Source: Nitrososphaerales archaeon TH5895 (GTDB taxonomy: Archaea; Thermoproteota; Nitrososphaeria; Nitrososphaerales; Nitrososphaeraceae). From it: a stretch of 13,737 nt of DNA. Under the pieces are notes generated by a model, which made no database searches, was not told the origin of the DNA, and worked only from the letters and a program-made list of their open reading frames with translations. The position numbers were made by a program, and so were the translations under genes. This document shows, one piece after another, positions 5,517 through 12,518 of the stretch. Location of the stretch: NCBI GenBank assembly GCA_014523695.1, contig JAATVS010000151.1, positions 1 to 13,737 on the forward strand, given 5' to 3'. The number at the start of each line of letters is the position of its first letter. The first letter of the stretch is position 1.

Positions 5517-5975
5517 TCACATCATTTTCTTAACGAGATCGATCAACAATACGTTCTCTCCAAGTATTCCATTTTGAGTTGTTTGCTTCTTGACTGACTT
5601 CTTGAACCCGCCTCGAGGTGGATTCAATGCGAACCATGGTTTTATACCATTGAGTTTGGAGAGCACTACTGTATCGTTTGCTAAATCAATCGCAAGTTTG
5701 TCCAAATTGTCATATTCACTGGGTAAATCAGATTCTCTCAATGGCTGAGACGCAGTCTTCCTACCTTTCTTATCTAGGAGATCTTTTACTGTCTCATTAT
5801 CAACGCGACACCACGTCACAAGTTGCCTTATTCTATTTAACATACCTGAATATTCAGTGCTTTCTGGCACAATTGTCGCTCTGAATTTCTTTGAAAGATT
5901 CAGACTTTCTAATGTGGTATTGGCCCAATATGGCACATTAACCGTACCGCGCATCCTAACAACCAAGTAAGCCAT
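5517..5975 (-). CDS. rpl30: Ribosomal protein uL30
   Basis: Large-subunit protein of the archaeal/eukaryal L30/L7 type, about 150 residues and much longer than bacterial L30. The N-terminal strand and helix AYLVVRMRGTVNVPYWANTT gives the family pattern (V-R-x-R-G-x-x-x-V), followed by LESLNLSKKFRATIVPES. The C-terminal extension with PWFALNPPRGGFKKSVKKQ is shared by archaeal members and carries the basic rRNA-contact residues. The start ATG at 5975 lies 17 bp after uS5, with AGGA just in front. Confidence 0.96.
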   Translation of the reverse strand: MAYLVVRMRGTVNVPYWANTTLESLNLSKKFRATIVPESTEYSGMLNRIRQLVTWCRVDNETVKDLLDKKGRKTASQPLRESDLPSEYDNLDKLAIDLANDTVVLSKLNGIKPWFALNPPRGGFKKSVKKQTTQNGILGENVLLIDLVKKMM

Positions 5976-5992
5976 TATTCCTGCAGCACTCC

Positions 5993-6604
5993 CTATCCCT
6001 TACTATATGTGCTCCGCAGAGCGTCAAATATAGCCTTTGTAGTCGAAGACATTGTACTCGTTGATCCAAATGATTTCGTCCATGCATCAGTTAAGCCGGC
6101 GAGTTTTAATAAACTCCGTATATGCTCCCCAGCTACAAGCCCAAGGCCTCTTGGCCCCGGAATAATTTCTATAGTTACACTCCCACCTCTACCTCTTACC
6201 TTGAAGGGAATAGAATGGCTTTGATCACACCGACACTCCCAACTACCACAACCCCGCTTCACTGGAATGACGTTCAAGAAGGCCGTATTAGTCGCTTTAT
6301 CAATTGCAATCCTCATCTGAGATGCCTTACCCTTTCCGATCCCAAACCATCCTGCTTCGTTCCCAACTGCTACAACAGCATTAAATCTTGTCATTTCTCC
6401 AGCATCCGTCTGTTTCTGCACAATCCCAACGTGTACAACCTGACTTCGAATGTCTGGAAGAAGGCGCTTTATAATCTCTGATTCTTGTATCCTGAGTCCA
6501 TTTTCGTAGACTTCGTCCATCGAGTTTATCTTCCCACTGGCCACCAACAAGCCCAAGGATGTCCTAGGTATCCACTCAGAATGTTGCTGATTCTGTCGGC
6601 TCAT
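5993..6604 (-). CDS. rps5: Ribosomal protein uS5
   Basis: Small-subunit protein at the mRNA entry/decoding side of the 30S subunit. The 203 residues show the archaeal order: N-terminal WIPRTSLGLLVASGKINSMD, the dsRNA-binding-like domain VVHVGIVQKQTDAGEMTRFN and VVAVGNEAGWFGIGKGKA, the archaeal insert RGCGSWECRCDQSHSIPF, then the C-terminal domain VRGRGGSVTIEIIPGPRGLG and LLKLAGLTDAWTKSFGST. The start ATG is 16 bp behind uL18, with a GGAG Shine-Dalgarno element in the spacer. Confidence 0.98.
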   Translation of the reverse strand: MSRQNQQHSEWIPRTSLGLLVASGKINSMDEVYENGLRIQESEIIKRLLPDIRSQVVHVGIVQKQTDAGEMTRFNAVVAVGNEAGWFGIGKGKASQMRIAIDKATNTAFLNVIPVKRGCGSWECRCDQSHSIPFKVRGRGGSVTIEIIPGPRGLGLVAGEHIRSLLKLAGLTDAWTKSFGSTSTMSSTTKAIFDALRSTYSKG

Positions 6605-6620
6605 TTCAACCTACTCCAAC

Positions 6621-7220
6621 TCACTTCTCTTTGCCTGCTACTGAATCTATTCCGTCTGAAGAAGCAATAGCATCCTTAACTTTGTGTACATAGCTACTAT
6701 ACTGAGTAGGATCAAAGTTATTAGCGATTAATTTTGAAAAACGGCTATTGTAAGCGTCTTTATTCTCATCTTGCAAAATTCGGGCATATTCTGCAATGTG
6801 ATTTCCCACCAGCCGTTCCTCTGGTGGAAATGAAGAATCGGATGCAGGCACTTTCATCCCCGAATCAATTATACCTTTAAGACAGGCGGCGACCCGAGAC
6901 GTAAATGGATTCTTTCCAGTATAGAGGATAGCTTCGTCTACTTTCTTTCCCAGCGACTTCTTCCCCAATAACAGACCTGTCAAATAACAGGCGGGGAGAG
7001 AATTTAGAGAACCGTTCCAACCGAATCTTGTAAGTTCTCTGCTATGAGATGATGTGATAGTAATATCCCCCTTCGACATCGGGTATGCGATCTGAGCCTG
7101 AACGTTCTCGTCGCTGACGGTTATAGTAACAAATTTTCTTCTCGAGAGAAGGAGTGCGGCCCTCTTCCTGTAATTGGTTCGACCATTTCTAATCCTCTTG
7201 AGTGTGGCAATATAACCCAT
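6621..7220 (-). CDS. rpl18: Ribosomal protein uL18
   Basis: 5S-rRNA-binding large-subunit protein, first gene of the operon in this window. Archaeal-type features are the N-terminal basic segment RIRNGRTNYRKRAALLLSRR, the strand VTITVSDENVQAQIAYP, the segment SHSRELTRFGWNGSLNSLPA followed by CYLTGLLLGKK, and a long C-terminal helical tail (to residue 199) characteristic of archaeal/eukaryal L18/L5. ATG at 7220 sits about 17 bp downstream of an AAGGTG sequence and about 58 bp downstream of a strong TATA box. In many archaea uL6, eL32 and eL19 precede it; here the upstream neighbour is larB, so the cluster is broken at this point. Confidence 0.97.
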   Translation of the reverse strand: MGYIATLKRIRNGRTNYRKRAALLLSRRKFVTITVSDENVQAQIAYPMSKGDITITSSHSRELTRFGWNGSLNSLPACYLTGLLLGKKSLGKKVDEAILYTGKNPFTSRVAACLKGIIDSGMKVPASDSSFPPEERLVGNHIAEYARILQDENKDAYNSRFSKLIANNFDPTQYSSYVHKVKDAIASSDGIDSVAGKEK

Positions 7221-7272
7221 TATATTATCATCTTACACCTTTTCAAGTAATTATAACCAACGACTGAAAAGC

Positions 7273-7282
7273 CTTTATAAAC
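7273..7282 (-). promoter_or_regulatory. TATA box of the uL18-cmk operon
   Basis: GTTTATAAAGG on the minus strand is the best TATA box in the window. Its centre at 7278 predicts a transcript start near 7252 and a leader of about 32 nt containing AAGGTG. It separates the ribosomal operon from larB, whose stop is only about 20 bp upstream of it. Confidence 0.7.
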
Positions 7283-7298
7283 GTTTGAGAAAGCCTCG

Positions 7299-8129
7299 CT
7301 AGCTTACAACTCCATGAGAACAAGTACGAAGCGAATCATCTTTTCTGGGATGAATCATAGACATCCTTTTGCAGATAAGAGCTGCAAACGCTCCCGCACC
7401 GATGCCATTATCGATATTCATAACGGCCAATCCAAATGTGCAGGTCTGTAGCATTGATGTCAAAGCTCCGATGCCGCCAGACCCCATCCCGTAGCCGATT
7501 GATGTAGGTACTCCTATGACCGGGACATCCACCAACGCTGAAATGACTGATGGAAGAGCCCCTTCCATTCCAGCTACTACTACGAGAGCCTCTACGTTTT
7601 TTTCCATTATGCTTCTTAAGGCCGGAAGCAGGCGATGCAGTCCCGCAATTCCAACGTCATAGGACAGATCAGTAACGCAGCCCATAGCTTTGGCCATCAT
7701 TCTCGCCTCCTCTGCGATAGGGATGTCCGAGGTCCCCGCGCAAATAATCCCAATTTGAGGACTATTTTCACCGAGTGTGAGTTCTTTCGTCGAAACCAGA
7801 ATGGTGGTCCCACGCGTCGCTGTCTCAGTCATATACCCTTCCTTTTTCAACTGAGTGGAGAGTTTGCTAAAGACTTCCTGGGATGCTTTTGTAATGAGGG
7901 CCAGGCCAGTTTTCTGCAACGTCATTAGTGTAATTTCATACAGATCATTGTATTGCTTATTTAATGCAAGGATAACCTCTGGACAACCCCTACGTTTCTC
8001 CCTTTGTAAGTCAAGACGTGCTATGTTCTCCCCTATGTATCCAATGTTTTCAATAGAAATTTCTCTTTGAATTTCGTTAATACCGATTTCGCCATTGGAA
8101 TATTTTTTCATCAATCGGCTCAGATCCAT
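7299..8129 (-). CDS. larB: LarB, nickel-pincer cofactor biosynthesis carboxylase/hydrolase
   Basis: First enzyme of nickel-pincer nucleotide synthesis: it carboxylates the pyridinium ring of nicotinic acid adenine dinucleotide and cleaves the phosphoanhydride, releasing AMP and the pyridinium dicarboxylate mononucleotide. The 276-residue protein shows the whole family pattern: a helical N-terminal part, then a PurE-like domain with IICAGTSDIPIAEEARMMA (about 118-136), YDVGIAGLHRLLPAL, VVVAGMEGALPSVISALVDV, PTSIGYGMGSGGIGALTSML and AVMNIDNGIGAGAFAA. The start ATG at 8129 lies 33 bp after mdh. A TATA-like box in that spacer would give a leaderless transcript starting at the ATG, so larB may be made both from its own promoter and by read-through from mdh. 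Its partners larC and larE lie beyond mdh on the other strand. Confidence 0.95.
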   Translation of the reverse strand: MDLSRLMKKYSNGEIGINEIQREISIENIGYIGENIARLDLQREKRRGCPEVILALNKQYNDLYEITLMTLQKTGLALITKASQEVFSKLSTQLKKEGYMTETATRGTTILVSTKELTLGENSPQIGIICAGTSDIPIAEEARMMAKAMGCVTDLSYDVGIAGLHRLLPALRSIMEKNVEALVVVAGMEGALPSVISALVDVPVIGVPTSIGYGMGSGGIGALTSMLQTCTFGLAVMNIDNGIGAGAFAALICKRMSMIHPRKDDSLRTCSHGVVS

Positions 8130-8151
8130 TCGTAACCACTGGGCCTCTCGA

Positions 8152-8161
8152 TGATAAAAGC
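8152..8161 (-). promoter_or_regulatory. Possible leaderless promoter of larB
   Basis: GCTTTTATCAT on the minus strand in the mdh-larB spacer is centred about 27 bp before the larB ATG, exactly the distance for a leaderless transcript. Confidence 0.4.
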
Positions 8162-8162
8162 A

Positions 8163-9077
8163 TTACACATGCAACTCTTTAATTGCAGTTTTGACGCTTC
8201 TTACCCCTCTATCAAACATCTCTTTTTCCAAACTGTCAAGTTCTAGCTCGACTATCTTCTCGATACCATTTGCCCCGAGTATAACCGGAACCCCAAGACA
8301 AACATCTGAAGCACCATATTCTCCGTCCAAAAGGGCCGAGACTGGTATGAGACTTTTTCTATCTCTTACAATAGATTCAATCATTGCTGCAATGGCATTA
8401 CCAGGGGCGTGAATTGTTGCACCCTTTAGCGAGATAACTTCAGCAGCAATCTTCCTGGTAGATTCCAAGGTGGTCAAGATTTGTTCGGGTGACAAGAATG
8501 TGGTTAGCGGAATTCCTGATGCTGAAGAAAACCTAGGAAGAGGAAGCATGTTCTCGCCATGTTCTCCGATTACCATCGCGCTAATGGAACCCCTCGAAAA
8601 TCCAGTGGTCTCGTGAATGAAACTCTTGAACCTCGAAAGATCAAGCATGTTGCCCATTCCCATTACCCTATTCTTTCCTGTTCCAAGAAGTTTTATGGTC
8701 AAATATGTCATCGGGTCAACAGGATTTGTGACAACGATCACAATTGCTCGACTAGCCAACGACCGTATCTCAATAGCTATTTCTTTAATGATATTTGCAT
8801 TCGTTGTCAGGAGGTCCATTCTAGTCATTCCAGGTTTTCTGCCTACACCTGCGACCAATACAATGATGTCCGAGCCTTTCATGTCCGCGTACTCGTTTGA
8901 GCCTCTCACACTGCAATCGATCCCTAGTTCAGACAACTGATGATTTATGTCCAGAGCTTCGCCCTGGGGAAGTCCCTTGACGATATCCAATAAAAGAACA
9001 TCTCCTAACTTTCGCATACATGAGTTCAATGCTGCAGACGCCCCGACTTTACCCGCCCCGACAACAGTTATATTCAT
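8163..9077 (-). CDS. mdh: Malate dehydrogenase (LDH/MDH superfamily)
   Basis: NAD-dependent, soluble enzyme interconverting malate and oxaloacetate in central carbon metabolism. The 304 residues contain the Rossmann motif VVGAGKVGAS (5-14), Asp31 at the end of the second strand (NAD rather than NADP preference), the mobile loop GVGRKPGMTRMDLL with Arg80 and Arg86, VTNPVDPMTYL, the catalytic Asp146/Arg149 in LDLSRF, and His173 in GEHGENMLPL. Arg80 stands where lactate dehydrogenases have Gln, so malate specificity is the best reading. The segment MGMGNMLDLSRF differs a little from the common IGQAGVLDSARF. The gene heads a transcript with larB on the minus strand and faces larC across 115 bp. 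This context leaves room for a role in 2-hydroxyacid metabolism connected to a LarA-type racemase, which is inference. Confidence 0.93.
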   Translation of the reverse strand: MNITVVGAGKVGASAALNSCMRKLGDVLLLDIVKGLPQGEALDINHQLSELGIDCSVRGSNEYADMKGSDIIVLVAGVGRKPGMTRMDLLTTNANIIKEIAIEIRSLASRAIVIVVTNPVDPMTYLTIKLLGTGKNRVMGMGNMLDLSRFKSFIHETTGFSRGSISAMVIGEHGENMLPLPRFSSASGIPLTTFLSPEQILTTLESTRKIAAEVISLKGATIHAPGNAIAAMIESIVRDRKSLIPVSALLDGEYGASDVCLGVPVILGANGIEKIVELELDSLEKEMFDRGVRSVKTAIKELHV

Positions 9078-9105
9078 CTATTGTTCAAAAATACGCCCCA
9101 TGTCA

Positions 9106-9115
9106 CTAATAAAAG
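9106..9115 (-). promoter_or_regulatory. TATA box of mdh
   Basis: CTTTTATTAG on the minus strand is centred near 9111 and predicts a start near 9085, leaving a leader of about 8 nt before the ATG at 9077. It lies in the divergent mdh/larC intergenic region (9078-9192). Confidence 0.5.
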
Positions 9116-9155
9116 TCTTTTAATTCTAACCTACAAGCATTGACATGAATACAAA

Positions 9156-9165
9156 ATAAATATAC
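9156..9165 (+). promoter_or_regulatory. TATA box of the larC-larE-desulfurase operon
   Basis: ATAAATATAC on the plus strand is centred about 26 bp before a predicted start near 9187, so the TTG at 9193 would have an almost absent leader. A second AT-rich stretch, TTATTAATAG (9174-9183), lies too close to the start to be the TATA box. The 45-bp distance to the mdh TATA box means a single bound regulator could control both directions. Confidence 0.5.
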
Positions 9166-9192
9166 ATTTGTCCTTATTAATAGAGTTAGTCG

Positions 9193-10455
9193 TTGCAAAA
9201 AATTGCAGTGTTTGATTCACAAATTTCAGGTATATCGGGTGATATGTTTCTTTCATCGCTCATTGATGCAGGGTCGGAGAGAAAAGGAGTTCTTGACTCA
9301 ATCTATGCATGTGAGGGGTTCTTGGATGGTGTCAGGATCTTGGAAGCAAGATTTGAAAAGGTAACATCGAGGGGGATCAAAGCAACCCGATTTTTTCTCA
9401 AAACTACAGATAGTAAAACCAGTAGAAAAGGGAGTGAGCTTATTACTGCTGCCTCTCGCTGTTGCTCGCACTTGGATTTAGATCGACAAACTAGTTCATA
9501 TATTCAGAATTCTATGAAAACTCTGGTTCTTGCCGAATCTAAAATTCACGGTCGGAGTATTAAGGCGGTTAACCTCCACGAAACATCCAATATCGACACA
9601 TTGGTCGACTTAGTAGGATCAGGTATTGCTGCTAGAAGTCTTGATCTCTTCTCTTCTAATGTGTACTCGACGCCGATCGCAACAGGTAGCGGTTTGACAC
9701 ATTTCTCGCACGGAATTGTCCAAAATCCAACCAACGCGGTATTGCAAATCTTTTTGGATAGACCATTTATTCTTACAGCTGGATACTCTGATACCGAAAC
9801 AACGACTCCAACTGGCGCTACTCTAATCGCAAATCTTTGTAAAGGGAGTGTAAGTAGATACCCAGATCTGACGCCTGAAAGAATCGGATTCGGTGCAGGT
9901 TCTAAAGATCTTGGGCAAATTGCAAATGTGACAAGATTTGTGATGGGAACCTCCCATTCATCATCCAAGTATGGGAACGATACTGTGATTGTAGTGGAAA
10001 CGAATGTAGATGATATCACAGGAGAGAACCTAGGAGCTTTAATCGATCGTTTGAGCATGACTGAGACAAAGGATGTAACTGTCATACCTGGCCTTTCTAA
10101 GAAGAACAGACCGAATTATACGATTAGAATCATTACTGATTACACCCAATTGGATACTATACTAGATATTCTCTTTATGGAAACCGGGACTTTGGGCGTA
10201 CGGATCCAAGAAACGAATAGGATAGTATTAAGTAGAGATACAGTGAGAATGAAATGCAAGATATTGAATGATGAATTTAGTATCCACGTTAAGGTTTCTA
10301 AAGACTCTTACGGAAATATGGTTAATGCCAAACCAGAGTTTGAGGACATTAGGAAAATCTCCAGAGTATTAAGAATACCTTTAAGAGTGGCAAATCAGTT
10401 AGCATTATCTGAGATTCAAATTAGGTTTGGAGATAAATTCCATAAGCGAGCTTGA
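9193..10455 (+). CDS. larC: LarC, nickel insertion enzyme of NPN cofactor synthesis
   Basis: CTP-dependent cyclometallase that inserts nickel into the pyridinium bis-thiocarboxylic acid mononucleotide, the last step of NPN synthesis. The 420-residue protein has the N-terminal FDSQISGISGDMFLSSLIDA, His119, NLHE (His129-Glu130) leading into DTLVDLVGSGIAA, SHG (His173), TTTPTGATLIANL (203-215), IGFGAGSKDLG, and VVVETNVDDITGENLGALID at the start of the CTP-binding C-terminal half. Both halves lie in one uninterrupted frame, unlike the Lactiplantibacillus gene, where larC1 and larC2 are joined by programmed frameshifting. The TTG start is forced by an in-frame TAG six bases upstream. The segment QNPTNAVLQIF replaces the commoner PVPAPA sequence after the HG motif. 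Its 3' end overlaps larE by 29 bp. Confidence 0.95.
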   Translation: MQKIAVFDSQISGISGDMFLSSLIDAGSERKGVLDSIYACEGFLDGVRILEARFEKVTSRGIKATRFFLKTTDSKTSRKGSELITAASRCCSHLDLDRQTSSYIQNSMKTLVLAESKIHGRSIKAVNLHETSNIDTLVDLVGSGIAARSLDLFSSNVYSTPIATGSGLTHFSHGIVQNPTNAVLQIFLDRPFILTAGYSDTETTTPTGATLIANLCKGSVSRYPDLTPERIGFGAGSKDLGQIANVTRFVMGTSHSSSKYGNDTVIVVETNVDDITGENLGALIDRLSMTETKDVTVIPGLSKKNRPNYTIRIITDYTQLDTILDILFMETGTLGVRIQETNRIVLSRDTVRMKCKILNDEFSIHVKVSKDSYGNMVNAKPEFEDIRKISRVLRIPLRVANQLALSEIQIRFGDKFHKRA

Positions 10456-11263
10456 AGGGTCAGGTCAGAAATACGATCTGTTGCTAAGATGGTTCGGCGC
10501 GATCAATGACAAAGTAGTTGTTGCCCTTTCTGGCGGAGTAGATAGCGCCGTTGTTGCATTAGCTGCTCAGATGAAATTGGGCCAGAAAGCTATGGCGGTA
10601 ACAGCAAATTGTAGCACTACCTCGGAAGAGGAATTGAAGAGTGCTATTCTAGTAGCCAAGGAATTAGGGATTAGGCATGAAATAGTTGAGTACGATGTGC
10701 TCTCGAATCAAAATTTCACAAGAAACGACAATGCTCGATGTTATCACTGTCGAAAAGATTTGGCGCTCCATTTGGTTGCCAAAGGAAAGGAAAATGGGGC
10801 CAAAACTATTGTCGATGGGACACATGTGGATGATCTAGGAGATCATAGACCCGGAATCCTAGCCTTGCAGGAGGCAGGCGTACGACATCCTCTGCTGGAA
10901 GTCGGCCTAGATAAGTCGGATATTCGAAAAATCGCTGAATACGTCAACCTATCCGTCTCCGGTAAACCCGCAAATTCCTGCTTAGCTTCCAGAATCCCGC
11001 ACGGAAGGGAAATAACGCGTTCATTGATTTCTAGGATTGAAAAGGCCGAATCCATAGTAAAGACGATCTTCGGCGTAGCACAAGTCAGAGTTAGAGATCA
11101 TGGTGAGCTTGCCCGGATTGAAGTAGGAATTGATGAACTTCATAGATTGTTTGACATTAGAAAGTTGGGAGAAGCTAACCAGATGATCAAAGAACTTGGT
11201 TTCAGATACGTGTCGGTCGACATGAAAGGATACAGACAGGGAAGTCTAGTTGTTGTGAAATAG
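10427..11263 (+). CDS. larE: LarE, sulfur insertase of NPN cofactor synthesis (cluster-type cysteine pattern)
   Basis: PP-loop ATPase that adenylates the pyridinium dicarboxylate and exchanges its carboxyl oxygens for sulfur. The PP-loop is VALSGGVDS (residues 32-40); DGTHVDDLGDHRPG (130-143) and the segment PANSCLASRIPHGREIT (181-197) are typical of LarE. Cys185 corresponds to the conserved cysteine that the Lactiplantibacillus enzyme sacrifices. In addition there is a Cys105-Tyr-His-Cys108 pair (NARCYHCRKDL), giving the three-cysteine set that in other LarE proteins, such as that of Thermotoga, holds a [4Fe-4S] cluster. The TTG start at 10427 lies within larC. A later TTG at 10481 would leave only 16 residues before the PP-loop, so the earlier one is preferred. 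The next gene, 10 bp away, is a cysteine desulfurase, which fits a catalytic sulfur supply. Confidence 0.95.
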   Translation: MEINSISELEGSGQKYDLLLRWFGAINDKVVVALSGGVDSAVVALAAQMKLGQKAMAVTANCSTTSEEELKSAILVAKELGIRHEIVEYDVLSNQNFTRNDNARCYHCRKDLALHLVAKGKENGAKTIVDGTHVDDLGDHRPGILALQEAGVRHPLLEVGLDKSDIRKIAEYVNLSVSGKPANSCLASRIPHGREITRSLISRIEKAESIVKTIFGVAQVRVRDHGELARIEVGIDELHRLFDIRKLGEANQMIKELGFRYVSVDMKGYRQGSLVVVK

Positions 11264-11273
11264 GGGAATAGTA

Positions 11274-12476
11274 GTGATGAATGCAGATAATAGTCAACGT
11301 GACTTGATCTACTTCGATAATGCTGCGACTACTCCTGTTCTTTCTGAGGTGATCCAAGAAATGGTTCCTTATCTTGGAAATTATTATGGAAACCCATCCT
11401 CACAACATTCATTTGGCTTTAAAAGTTTAAGAGCAATAGAGGAAGCCCGGACACATGTAGCTTGCCTCATAGGAAGCAGTCCTAGTAAAATAACGTTCAC
11501 CTCTGGTGGAACAGAAGCAAATAACCTAGCCATTAAGGGCTGTGTATCCAGAACAAGTATCAACGGTGATAGCAAGAGTGTTGTCCTTATTTCAAGTAGC
11601 ATAGAACATGACTCAGTACTTCAACCTATCAATACTTTAAAGGCTCTGGGATTCAATGTTAAATTTGTCGAAGTAAACAAGGAAGGAATCGTTAAGCCGG
11701 AATCCTTACTTGGAATCCTAAGAAAAGAAAAGATAATCCTCGTAAGCATCATGTTAGCAAATAATGAAGTGGGAACCATTCAGCCAATAAAAGAGCTAGC
11801 AAAAATTACGCATGAAAATTCCGACGCCCTTTTCCATTGTGATGTTGTCCAAGCTCTGGGGAAAATTCCAATCGATGTAAGGCACCTTGATATAGATTTG
11901 CTATCTCTATCCTCCCACAAGATATACGGACCAAAAGGAGTTGGAGCCATATATTCTCGCGACAAGGATCAACTAAGAGCTCTGATCGACGGGGGAGGTC
12001 AAGAAAAGGCCTTAAGATCAGGTACTGAAAACGTACATGGTATCGTAGGCTTTGGCGAGGCCTGCAGGATCGCTGCAATGAACTTAATAGAAAATTACAG
12101 AAATGTCAAGAATCTCAGGGATCGTCTCATTGATCAAGTATTATCGACGATACCTCGATCCTATGTCAATGGTTCATTGAATCAAAGACTTCCCAACAAC
12201 GCCCACTTTAGCTTTCCAGGGGTTAAGGGCGAAGACATAATAGTCAAACTGAATGAGTATGGGGTTGCGGCGTCTACTGGGGCTGCATGCTCATCCAACA
12301 AGGCTAAACCTTCCCATGTACTCCAAGCAATGGGGCTATCTCTACTGGAAATTGAAGGTTCTCTGCGTCTAACACTTGGACATCAAAACACAAAATTTGA
12401 GGTCGAAAAGGTAGTTTTAGCGCTAGAAGAGATAATTAGAGAGTTACGCAGACATTCCGGCTTTGCAAATAACTGA
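11274..12476 (+). CDS. iscS: Cysteine desulfurase (NifS/IscS family)
   Basis: PLP enzyme that takes sulfur from L-cysteine as an enzyme persulfide and releases alanine, for Fe-S clusters and thio-cofactors. The 400 residues show YFDNAATTPV, YYGNPSSQHSFG (37-48), TFTSGGTEANNLAIKG (74-89), SSIEHDSV with PLP-stacking His112, ANNEVGTIQPI, FHCDVVQALGKIP with Asp190 and Gln193, SLSSHKIYGPKG with the Schiff-base Lys216, the RSGTEN phosphate-binding site and the catalytic Cys339 in STGAACSSNKAKPSHVL on a long loop (group I). The frame opens with GTG-ATG, so translation may start at 11274 or at the ATG at 11277, with GGGG about 11 bp ahead. It lies only 10 bp behind larE and almost certainly shares its transcript. 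It could serve Fe-S assembly generally, LarE specifically, or both. Confidence 0.95.
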   Translation: MMNADNSQRDLIYFDNAATTPVLSEVIQEMVPYLGNYYGNPSSQHSFGFKSLRAIEEARTHVACLIGSSPSKITFTSGGTEANNLAIKGCVSRTSINGDSKSVVLISSSIEHDSVLQPINTLKALGFNVKFVEVNKEGIVKPESLLGILRKEKIILVSIMLANNEVGTIQPIKELAKITHENSDALFHCDVVQALGKIPIDVRHLDIDLLSLSSHKIYGPKGVGAIYSRDKDQLRALIDGGGQEKALRSGTENVHGIVGFGEACRIAAMNLIENYRNVKNLRDRLIDQVLSTIPRSYVNGSLNQRLPNNAHFSFPGVKGEDIIVKLNEYGVAASTGAACSSNKAKPSHVLQAMGLSLLEIEGSLRLTLGHQNTKFEVEKVVLALEEIIRELRRHSGFANN

Positions 12477-12483
12477 TTTTCCG

Positions 12484-12494
12484 AAATTAATTTA
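12484..12494 (+). promoter_or_regulatory. TATA box of the peroxiredoxin gene
   Basis: AAATTAATTTA just after the desulfurase stop predicts a start near 12515, four bases before the ATG at 12519. It would place the earlier TTG (12495) outside the transcript and so decides the start codon. Confidence 0.5.
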
Positions 12495-12518
12495 TTGTCC
12501 CAAAGTGTAGTTTTATCC

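Noticed and set aside
6122..6481. 119-codon plus-strand frame opposite uS5, and similar frames at 5234-5597 opposite uL15/uL30
   Set aside because: They mirror highly conserved ribosomal protein genes and have low-complexity, proline/serine-rich translations without promoters.
8559..8940. Two plus-strand frames opposite mdh
   Set aside because: Antisense to a gene with all catalytic residues; their sequences look like reverse-frame translation.
8163..9077. Lactate dehydrogenase instead of malate dehydrogenase
   Set aside because: The specificity loop reads GVGRKPGMTR with Arg at the key position, where lactate dehydrogenases have Gln.
9546..10085. 179-codon open frame on the minus strand inside larC
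   Set aside because: It lies wholly antisense to larC, whose motifs are continuous and complete, and its translation shows no recognisable domain.
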